From the NCBI GenBank assembly GCA_030151145.1, contig JASLEL010000359.1:1-7513 (forward strand): a stretch of 7,513 bases of DNA, in the 5' to 3' direction. The notes under the pieces are model-generated. The model did no database searches. It worked only from the letters and a program-made list of their open reading frames with translations, and was not told the DNA's origin. How positions within the stretch are numbered: position 1 is the stretch's first letter; each line of letters starts with the position of its first letter. A program made the translations under genes and the position numbers. This document shows positions 1 through 4,790 of this stretch, one piece after another. The stretch comes from Aquirhabdus sp. (lineage in GTDB: Bacteria; Pseudomonadota; Gammaproteobacteria; Pseudomonadales; Moraxellaceae).

Positions 1-860
1 TCGCCTTCAGACAGGTCCACGGCATAGCGGGCATCAAACTGCTGCGGCGCCTGATAGCGCACTTCGGGTACCGATACCCGGCGCTCGCCCTGCGTAAATG
101 ACTTAAGCGCCAGCTCTTCAAAACGCTGTTGCAGCAGCTCAGGCGACAGATTGCCATAGGTCATGAAGACCGCATTGCTCGGATGATAATGCGACTGGTA
201 GAAATCTTTGAGCGCCTGATGCGTCAGTGTCGGGATATCGGCAGGATCACCGCCCGAATTGTAATGATAGGTCGTGGTCGGATAGAGATGGTGTGCCAAC
301 TGATGATAGAGCTGATCGGTAGGCGAACTCATCGCGCCTTTCATTTCATTAAAGACGACGCCTTTATAGACTGGTTTGCCGTCTTCAAGCTCAATGCGGA
401 TACCTTCCTGAGCAAAGTCGAGCGGATGCAGATTGGCAAAGAACGCCGCATCCAGATAAACCGACAGCAGATTAAAAAAATCGGCCTGATTTTGTGAGGC
501 AAAGGGATAAGCCGTCCAGTCAGATGCCGTAAAGGCGTTCATGAAGGTATTCAGCGAACGCTTGAGCATCGAGAAAAACGGATCGCGTACCGGATAACGC
601 TGCGAGCCACACAGGGCGGTATGCTCCAGCACATGGGCAATCCCGGTGGAGTCCATCGGCTGCGTGCGAAACGCCACCAGAAAGACATTCTCATCATTAT
701 CTGCTGCCAGATGATAATGCACTGCACCCGTTGCACGATGACGATACTCCATCAGCTCCGCGTTTAATGCAGCAATCGGCGCACGACGCAGCAGCTCGAA
801 AGTCGCATAAGGCTGGCTGGCAGACTCGGCAAAAGGAGAGGAAGGTAAAGCAGCAGTCAT
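1..860 (-). CDS. PreP-type M16C zinc metallopeptidase, N-terminal part (cut by window edge)
   Basis: The reading frame starts at the ATG at 860 (reverse strand) and stays open for 286 codons to the left edge, so the C-terminal part is missing. The family is usually near 970 residues and degrades free peptides in a closed two-half chamber. The inverted zinc motif HVLEH is at residues 76-80 (ligands H76 and H80, catalytic base E79). The third zinc ligand is E172 in VVFNEMKGAMSSP. The blocks LCGSQRYPVRDPFF (83-96) and MLKRSLNTFMNAFTASDW (98-115) are characteristic of the presequence-protease/M16C group. No signal peptide is visible, so a cytoplasmic location is likely. GGAG at 866-869 lies five nucleotides before the ATG and supports this start. 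The gene is divergent from the kinase gene and probably has its own promoter in the 393-bp gap. Family assignment is firm; the physiological substrate is not visible from sequence. Confidence 0.93.
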   Translation of the reverse strand, partial: MTAALPSSPFAESASQPYATFELLRRAPIAALNAELMEYRHRATGAVHYHLAADNDENVFLVAFRTQPMDSTGIAHVLEHTALCGSQRYPVRDPFFSMLKRSLNTFMNAFTASDWTAYPFASQNQADFFNLLSVYLDAAFFANLHPLDFAQEGIRIELEDGKPVYKGVVFNEMKGAMSSPTDQLYHQLAHHLYPTTTYHYNSGGDPADIPTLTHQALKDFYQSHYHPSNAVFMTYGNLSPELLQQRFEELALKSFTQGERRVSVPEVRYQAPQQFDARYAVDLSEG

Positions 861-950
861 GAAAACTCCAATGATGCAGGAAAACGGCACACGACATCCA
901 TGACAGATATAGGCGGTCCCCCTGCCTAAAGATAAGCAAGAGATGTTCTG

Positions 951-980
951 ATTATTGGGGGTTTTATTGATGGATAGCAA
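951..980 (-). promoter_or_regulatory. Candidate sigma70 promoter for the PreP-type gene
   Basis: On the reverse strand, TTGCTA (980-975, 4 of 6 matches to TTGACA) is followed after 18 bp by AATAAT (956-951, 5 of 6 matches to TATAAT). It would start transcription near 944 and leave a leader of about 84 nucleotides before the ATG at 860. It was found by eye only, and such matches are common by chance. Confidence 0.3.
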
Positions 981-1090
981 GGATTTTGTCGTATGAGCGG
1001 ATTGCATGTGATCGACAAAAGTGGAGTTAGCGTGATCTTCGTGTATTTAAGGCTGTTTTATCGACATGTCAGACCCGAATCGCCTTTTGC

Positions 1091-1111
1091 ATGAACATCG
1101 TTACTGTTCAT
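1091..1111. repeat. 21-bp dyad, possible operator in the divergent region
   Basis: ATGAACA (1091-1097) and TGTTCAT (1105-1111) are perfect inverted 7-bp arms separated by 7 bp. The dyad ends 8 bp before the candidate -35 of the kinase promoter, a usual place for a regulator to bind. A further TGTTCAT half-site is at 1227-1233. I recognise no specific regulator, and the dyad could be chance. Confidence 0.35.
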
Positions 1112-1118
1112 CAGCCGA

Positions 1119-1147
1119 TTGTGTGGCTTACACTTTTTAGCGATAAT
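1119..1147 (+). promoter_or_regulatory. Candidate sigma70 promoter for the kinase gene
   Basis: A good -10 element, GATAAT (1142-1147, 5 of 6), lies 17 bp after a poor -35, TTGTGT (1119-1124, 3 of 6). Transcription would begin near 1154, giving a leader of about 100 nucleotides. The weak -35 and the dyad just upstream would suit an activated promoter, which is inference only. Confidence 0.35.
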
Positions 1148-1253
1148 GGCGCCGCCGCTCTGATGCCGCCACCTTATTCATGGATACTGTCATGACCATG
1201 TAGCGACCGCGTCGGATCATCATGTCTGTTCATCTTGCCGGGAAATCCTGTTT

Positions 1254-2270
1254 ATGTCTATCACCCTCTATGGAATCGGAAACGCGCTGGTCGATCAGGA
1301 ATACCCGATTGATGATGCCTTCCTGACCAAAACCGGACTCGCCAAAGGCACCATGCAACTGACGGATGCAGACACTCAGCGCGCCATGATGGATTCACTG
1401 AGCGAGCACACCCAAAGCGCGGGTCAAGTCAGTGGCGGCTCGGGTGCCAATACCATCTACGCATTCAGCGCCTTGGGCGGCAAAGCGTTCTACGCCTGTC
1501 ATGTCGGCAACGATGATCTGGGGCAGTTTTATCTGGATGATCTCTCTGCAGGCGGCGTGCATGTATCGCCACAGTCAGCAGGCATTGGTCAGACGGGCAC
1601 CTGTCTCGTACTAATCACGCCGGATGGCGAGCGCACCATGATGACCCACCTCGGCATCACCACCGATTTGTCGATCAATCAGATTGATCTCTCACCGCTC
1701 GCCAATGCGCAGTTTTTATATATTGAAGGTTATCTCGCCACCAGCCAGACCGCACGCGATGCGGTACGTCATGCGCGGGCACAGATCAAAGCTGATGAGA
1801 AAAACACCACCAAAACCGCCATCAGTCTCTCCGACCCTGCCATGGTGCAGTATGCCAAAGACGGCCTCTTGGACCTGATCGGCGATGGCGTCGACATCCT
1901 GTTCTGTAATGAACAGGAAGCACTGATGTTTACCGATGCACCTGATGTCAAAGCGGCAGTCCGCGCGCTACAACAATACAGCCCGCTCGTGATCGTCACC
2001 CGTGGCGCAGAGGGTGCACTGGTCGCCTATCAGGAAGAAGTGCATGTCGCAATCGAGGCTCACCCCGTGGCTAAAGTCATCGATAGTAATGGCGCTGGTG
2101 ATGCATTCTCGGGGGCTTTCCTCTATGGCTTGAGCCAAGGCTTCACCTTGGGTAAATCTGGCGATCTGGCAGCTGCGATTTCGGCCACACTGGTCGGTCA
2201 GTTTGGTGCCCGCCTGCGCCGTGAGCAATATGGCGAGATCCTGACCACCATCCAGAATGCCGAGCAATGA
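1254..2270 (+). CDS. PfkB-family carbohydrate/nucleoside kinase, probable adenosine kinase
   Basis: A 338-residue cytoplasmic kinase of the ribokinase/PfkB fold, the usual length for the family. It would use ATP to phosphorylate adenosine to AMP (purine salvage) or a related nucleoside or sugar. The N-terminal substrate-binding block is GGSGANT (61-67). The magnesium/phosphate-linked motif N-x-x-E is N219-E222 within FCNEQEA. The C-terminal PfkB signature is DSNGAGDAFSGAF (277-289), with G280-A281-G282 forming the anion hole and D283 the catalytic base. The N-terminus LYGIGNALVDQEYPI resembles the bacterial 'adenosine kinase' subgroup more than fructokinases or ribokinase. The ATG at 1254 fits this conserved N-terminus; the ribosome site is weak (GGGA at 1240-1243). 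The first signature residue after the Asp is Ser rather than the more common Thr, a mild change. The fold is certain; the substrate is inferred and could differ within the PfkB family. Confidence 0.9.
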   Translation: MSITLYGIGNALVDQEYPIDDAFLTKTGLAKGTMQLTDADTQRAMMDSLSEHTQSAGQVSGGSGANTIYAFSALGGKAFYACHVGNDDLGQFYLDDLSAGGVHVSPQSAGIGQTGTCLVLITPDGERTMMTHLGITTDLSINQIDLSPLANAQFLYIEGYLATSQTARDAVRHARAQIKADEKNTTKTAISLSDPAMVQYAKDGLLDLIGDGVDILFCNEQEALMFTDAPDVKAAVRALQQYSPLVIVTRGAEGALVAYQEEVHVAIEAHPVAKVIDSNGAGDAFSGAFLYGLSQGFTLGKSGDLAAAISATLVGQFGARLRREQYGEILTTIQNAEQ

Positions 2271-2274
2271 TTGC

Positions 2275-2308
2275 CATCGGGACATGACCTTACGTCTTGC
2301 TCCCGATG
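2275..2308 (+). repeat. Hairpin between the kinase and Rieske genes
   Basis: CATCGGGA (2275-2282) and TCCCGATG (2301-2308) form a perfect 8-bp stem with an 18-nt loop, beginning four nucleotides after the kinase stop codon. No T run follows directly (only a weak ctatttt near 2324-2330), so it is not a classic intrinsic terminator. It might protect or end some kinase transcripts. It also argues that this stretch is untranslated and that the Rieske gene starts at 2352. Confidence 0.4.
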
Positions 2309-2351
2309 CACTACCCACCATGACTATTTTAATCCAACCGAGAGTCTGCAG

Positions 2352-2675
2352 ATGATGGAAATGATCTGTAAAACCGAACAGGTCGATGAGCGCGATGCGC
2401 GCAGCTTCGATACCACCAAAGGCGAAGTGATCGTCACCCAGCGTGACGGCAAATTCTTTGCCTATCAGAACCGCTGCCCGCATTTGGGTGTCAGCCTTGA
2501 ATTTCAGGAAAACCAGTTCATGGATATGGACCGTGAGTTTCTGATCTGCGCCAATCATGGTGCGCTGTTTCAGGTCGAAGATGGCATGTGCGTGTTTGGT
2601 CCCTGTCAGGGTCAGTCGCTCACCGCACTGGCGATTGAAGTACACTCCGATGGCGGGATTTATCTGAAATCCTAA
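2352..2675 (+). CDS. Small Rieske [2Fe-2S] protein
   Basis: A 107-residue soluble, single-domain Rieske protein of the ferredoxin type. The cluster ligands are C42 and H44 in RCPHLG and C66 and H69 in ICANHG (numbered from ATG 2352), the standard CxH and CxxH pair with 21 residues between. The strand that follows, GALFQVEDGMCVFGPCQG, is the usual third segment around the cluster, ending in the conserved GP-C-G-type loop. There is no signal peptide or membrane anchor, so it is probably cytoplasmic and carries electrons. The frame is open up to a TTG at 2271 abutting the kinase stop, but those extra residues are not Rieske-like and cover the hairpin. ATG 2352 has GAGAG (2340-2344) seven nucleotides upstream; ATG 2355 and 2361 are also possible. 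It follows the kinase gene by 81 bp and may be co-transcribed. The redox partner is unknown. Confidence 0.85.
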   Translation: MMEMICKTEQVDERDARSFDTTKGEVIVTQRDGKFFAYQNRCPHLGVSLEFQENQFMDMDREFLICANHGALFQVEDGMCVFGPCQGQSLTALAIEVHSDGGIYLKS

Positions 2676-2730
2676 ACGATAGCGCGCAACGCAGTCTGTT
2701 TATCGGACAGGCAACGCAAGCACAGATCAC

Positions 2731-2786
2731 ATCAAGCAAATCTTGCGGATTTGTCACAGGCTGTATGACAAATCCGCAGGCTTGAT
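2731..2786. repeat. Strong inverted repeat between the Rieske gene and ybgC
   Basis: Perfect 13-bp arms at 2744-2756 and 2766-2778 (core GCGGATTTGTCA and TGACAAATCCGC) enclose a 9-nt loop. In RNA, U2743-G2779 wobble and C2742-G2780 extend this to 15 bp. An outer pair, ATCAAGC (2731-2737) with GCTTGAT (2780-2786), could extend it past an internal bulge. A competing smaller hairpin uses CAAATC (2737-2742) with GATTTG (2748-2753), overlapping the left arm. Downstream there is only a loose T-rich stretch (tattttct, 2791-2798), too far away for a textbook terminator. It may end Rieske-gene transcription, stabilise its 3' end, or be an operator for the tol cluster. Confidence 0.6.
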
Positions 2787-2849
2787 CAGATATTTTCTAC
2801 TAGCATGCATATAAATCCTGCAGCCTTTACTGGACCAGCTTAACTCAGC

Positions 2850-3422
2850 ATGACCGCTCACACTGCCCCGACGTTTCTGTTCCCTTTTCGGGTCTATATC
2901 GAAGACACCGATGCAGGCGGTATCGTCTATCATGCCAATCATCTGAAGTACATGGAGCGAGCCCGTACTGAATGGCTGCGCGCCCACGATATCGATCACT
3001 ATCTGAAAAGTGGACAGAGCGACACGGCACAAGCCCTACCAAATCATCACAACAAAAGCAATTTTCAAGACAAATCAACAGAAAATCATTTCCAAAAATT
3101 ACCGAACTCGTCTTTTTCTTTTGTCGTGCATCAACTACAAATCACCTATCATCTGCCCGCACGGATGGATGACTTGTTGCTGGTCAGTGTCACTGCAGTC
3201 TCCTGTGGTGCAGCGTCTCTGGTTTTAAAGCAATGTATATATCGCCATACAGGCGATCAATCAGATGGTCTGCCCCCATCTGTACCGACGGATAAAGCCA
3301 GCCTGATCGCAGAAGCAAGTGTCACGCTCGCCTGTCTGAACGATGCCTTGCGACCACGACGCCTGCCCGATGCCATCCGCCAGTTGGTAGAACAGTATTT
3401 AAACGCCGCACCACGCCTGTGA
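2850..3422 (+). CDS. ybgC: YbgC, Tol-Pal-associated acyl-CoA thioesterase, with insertions
   Basis: A hotdog-fold thioesterase of the 4HBT family that hydrolyses acyl-CoA and is encoded with the Tol-Pal genes in proteobacteria. The catalytic Asp is D21 in YIEDTDAGGIVYH (6-... residues 16-28), matching D18 of E. coli YbgC. The following LKYMERARTEWLRAH helix and the later ITYHLPARMDDLL (98-110) and DALRPRRLP (165-173) blocks are also conserved. At 190 residues it is clearly longer than the roughly 134 of E. coli YbgC. The extra length is mostly an in-frame insertion at about residues 55-88, polar and Asn/Gln/Lys/Ser-rich, and a smaller one at about 132-151. The start at ATG 2850 is forced: an in-frame TAA is at 2841-2843 and the next Met is inside the catalytic motif region. 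The ribosome site is poor. A TATAAA at 2810-2815 might be a -10 element, but no good -35 is present. The function call is firm; the effect of the insertions is unknown. Confidence 0.92.
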   Translation: MTAHTAPTFLFPFRVYIEDTDAGGIVYHANHLKYMERARTEWLRAHDIDHYLKSGQSDTAQALPNHHNKSNFQDKSTENHFQKLPNSSFSFVVHQLQITYHLPARMDDLLLVSVTAVSCGAASLVLKQCIYRHTGDQSDGLPPSVPTDKASLIAEASVTLACLNDALRPRRLPDAIRQLVEQYLNAAPRL

Positions 3423-3465
3423 TGGCCATATGTTGGCGGCGAACACACGAATTCATCGGAGTGAC

Positions 3466-3558
3466 ATGCCGATCATGGACACTCCACACGAACATGGCAC
3501 GCTTGCTGCCTGTTCAATGGTAATGACGATAACGATGCCCAGCCATGCTGCATGCTGA
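3466..3558 (+). CDS. Possible short leader ORF between ybgC and tolQ (30 aa)
   Basis: ATG 3466 opens a 30-codon frame ending in TGA at 3556-3558, with GGAG at 3458-3461 four nucleotides upstream. The peptide is Met-rich (residues 1, 4, 18, 20 and 24), ends SHAAC, and shows no domain. Its stop codon lies at the foot of a small hairpin, just before two T7 runs, the layout of an attenuator leader peptide. The frame could also begin at ATG 3430. No homology or codon evidence supports it, and it may be an accidental frame. Confidence 0.2.
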   Translation: MPIMDTPHEHGTLAACSMVMTITMPSHAAC

Positions 3559-3580
3559 GCGTCACTTTTTTTATTTTTTT
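3524..3580 (+). terminator. Hairpin followed by T7-A-T7: possible attenuator or internal terminator
   Basis: CAGC-c-ATG (3540-3547) pairs with CATGCTG (3551-3557) around a three-base loop, a 7-bp stem with one bulged C. An outer pair, TGACG (3524-3528) with CGTCA (3560-3564), can close it and ends one base before TTTTTTTATTTTTTT (3566-3580). The strong T tract suggests Rho-independent termination or pausing, but the stem is short and interrupted. Since tolQ begins 20 nt later with a poor Shine-Dalgarno sequence, the U-rich RNA might instead act as a ribosomal protein S1-binding translation enhancer. Confidence 0.35.
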
Positions 3581-3599
3581 AAACTGACGTGATCCGGAA

Positions 3600-4265
3600 A
3601 TGACACCTTCCCTGAATATTCTCGACCTGATTACCAATGCCAGTGTTGTGGTCAAACTGGTCATGCTGATTTTGCTGGCCGCATCCGTACTGGGTTGGTA
3701 TTTCATTGCCAAACTGGAAATGCTGCATCAAAAAATCCGGAAGCAAGATCAGCACTTCGAGCAAGTATTCTGGTCGGGTGCCGAACTCAAAACCCTTTAT
3801 CAGAATGCCCAGATCAACCCGAAGAAACAAGGCTACGAGTCGGTCTTTTACGAAGGCTTCTCTGAGTTCGTCAAGCTGCGCCAAAAAGGCGTCAGCCGCG
3901 AAGAGCGTCTGGCTGGTACCGAACGGATGCTGCGCGTCACGCTGGCCCGTCAGCAGGCTCCACTTGAGCAGGGTCTGCCATTGCTCGCCAGTATCGGCTC
4001 GGTGGCGCCCTATATCGGTCTGTTTGGCACGGTCTGGGGCATCATGAATGCCTTTATGGGCCTGTCACATGTACAGCAAGCCACACTCTCCGCTGTCGCA
4101 CCGGGCATTGCCGAGGCACTGATTGCCACCGCTATCGGTCTGTTTGCCGCGATTCCGGCCGTACTGGCGTTTAACCGCTTCAGTGCCAAGAACGAAGCCG
4201 TCTACCAGCAGCGCAGCCTGTTTGCCGAAGAACTGACCGCCCTGCTGCAGCGGGAGACCACCTGA
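3600..4265 (+). CDS. tolQ: TolQ, inner-membrane stator subunit of the Tol-Pal motor
   Basis: A 221-residue MotA/TolQ/ExbB-family protein, near the 230 of E. coli. It forms the proton-conducting channel with TolR and powers TolA. Three membrane segments are visible: about 14-36, 126-150 and 165-191, with a large cytoplasmic loop between the first two. Family signatures are APYIGLFGTVWGIM (136-149) and APGIAEALIATAIGLFAAIP (167-186). T144 and T177 correspond to the channel-lining threonines (T145 and T178 in E. coli). The N-terminus MTPSLNILDLITNASVVVKL matches the family, fixing ATG 3600 although only a GGA two nucleotides upstream is available as ribosome site. A 177-bp gap separates it from ybgC, unlike the tight spacing in E. 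coli. The tolR start follows its stop after two bases. Confidence 0.97.
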   Translation: MTPSLNILDLITNASVVVKLVMLILLAASVLGWYFIAKLEMLHQKIRKQDQHFEQVFWSGAELKTLYQNAQINPKKQGYESVFYEGFSEFVKLRQKGVSREERLAGTERMLRVTLARQQAPLEQGLPLLASIGSVAPYIGLFGTVWGIMNAFMGLSHVQQATLSAVAPGIAEALIATAIGLFAAIPAVLAFNRFSAKNEAVYQQRSLFAEELTALLQRETT

Positions 4266-4267
4266 TC

Positions 4268-4717
4268 ATGGCGCTGTCCAATAGCCCTTTTACACGCCCC
4301 AAGCGCGAGCTGAACAGCAACATGAACGTCGTGCCTTACATTGACGTCATGCTGGTGTTGCTGGTGATCTTTATGGTGACTGCGCCCATGATCACGGCGG
4401 GTCTGACCGTCGATCTGCCCAAGGCACCTAGCAGCCCGCTGGCGGCGTCCAAGCATCCTCCAGCGACTGTGACTGTGCTCCCGGATCATAAGCTCTACGT
4501 CAGCTTTAACGGCGGCAAGGCAGAGCCTATCACACAGGATGAGCTGCAAACTCGCCTGACCGATGCGCAGAGCAACGATCCGAACTTTGCAGTCGTGATC
4601 CGCGGTGACCGCCGAGTGCCCTATGGCGATGTCGCGACCCTGATGGCAACGCTGCAAGCCAGCGGCCTTGCACAGGTCGGACTCATGACCCAACCCGTAG
4701 ACTCACCCGAGCAATAA
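4268..4717 (+). CDS. tolR: TolR, Tol-Pal motor subunit with periplasmic domain
   Basis: A 149-residue ExbD/TolR-family protein (142 in E. coli). A short cytoplasmic N-terminus rich in basic residues (PKRELNSN, 11-18) precedes one membrane helix, about 21-43. D26 in NVVPYIDVMLVLLVIF is the essential proton-carrying Asp (D23 in E. coli). The periplasmic domain begins after TVDLPKA (47-53) and ends with the conserved VGLMTQP (137-143). TolR dimers sit inside the TolQ ring and link proton flow to TolA movement. The start, two nucleotides after the tolQ stop with GGGAG at 4252-4256 inside tolQ, indicates co-transcription and probably coupled translation. No key residue is missing. Confidence 0.97.
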   Translation: MALSNSPFTRPKRELNSNMNVVPYIDVMLVLLVIFMVTAPMITAGLTVDLPKAPSSPLAASKHPPATVTVLPDHKLYVSFNGGKAEPITQDELQTRLTDAQSNDPNFAVVIRGDRRVPYGDVATLMATLQASGLAQVGLMTQPVDSPEQ

Positions 4718-4725
4718 TCTAAATC

Positions 4726-4742
4726 CGATGCGATGGCATCGC
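4726..4742. repeat. Small palindrome between tolR and tolA
   Basis: GCGATG-G-CATCGC (4730-4742) is a 13-bp palindrome, and in RNA CGATGC (4726-4731) can pair with GCATCG (4736-4741) around a four-base loop. No T run follows directly, so a terminator is unlikely. It could be an mRNA processing or stability element or simply chance. Confidence 0.3.
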
Positions 4743-4790
4743 TGTATAGGTTTGATTAAATAAAGTAGGCTTGATTGAAGACTGTGCACC

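Larger units (their letters stand above)
861..1253. other. Divergent intergenic region, no gene seen
   Basis: This 393-bp stretch separates the divergent PreP-type and kinase genes. I see no credible protein-coding gene in it. Short frames such as ATG 1180 to TAG 1203 (7 residues) and ATG 1163 to TGA 1195 (10 residues) lack convincing ribosome binding sites. It contains one weak sigma70-like promoter candidate per direction and a 21-bp dyad at 1091-1111, listed separately. A 9-bp word, ctgttcatc, occurs at 1104-1112 and again at 1226-1234, close to the kinase start. Confidence 0.7.

Noticed and set aside
129..497. 122-residue forward frame inside the PreP-type gene
   Set aside because: It lies opposite conserved M16C motifs, including the zinc-ligand segment, and has no recognisable features.
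1968..2645. 225-residue reverse-strand frame across the kinase end and Rieske gene
   Set aside because: It overlaps two well-supported forward genes with intact motifs, and its translation shows no recognisable domain.
2782..2815. Promoter for ybgC formed by TTGATC (2782-2787) and TATAAA (2810-2815)
   Set aside because: The spacing is 22 bp, too long for a sigma70 promoter, and no better -35 lies at 16-18 bp.
2845..3228. Alternative frames around the YbgC insertion suggesting a frameshift
   Set aside because: The ybgC frame carries family motifs on both sides of the insertion without any shift, so an in-frame insertion explains it better.
3422..3523. 33-codon frame starting at ATG 3422, overlapping the ybgC stop as TGATG
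   Set aside because: The overlap suggests translational coupling, but the peptide is Trp/Arg/His-rich and unlike any family I know, and nothing else supports it.
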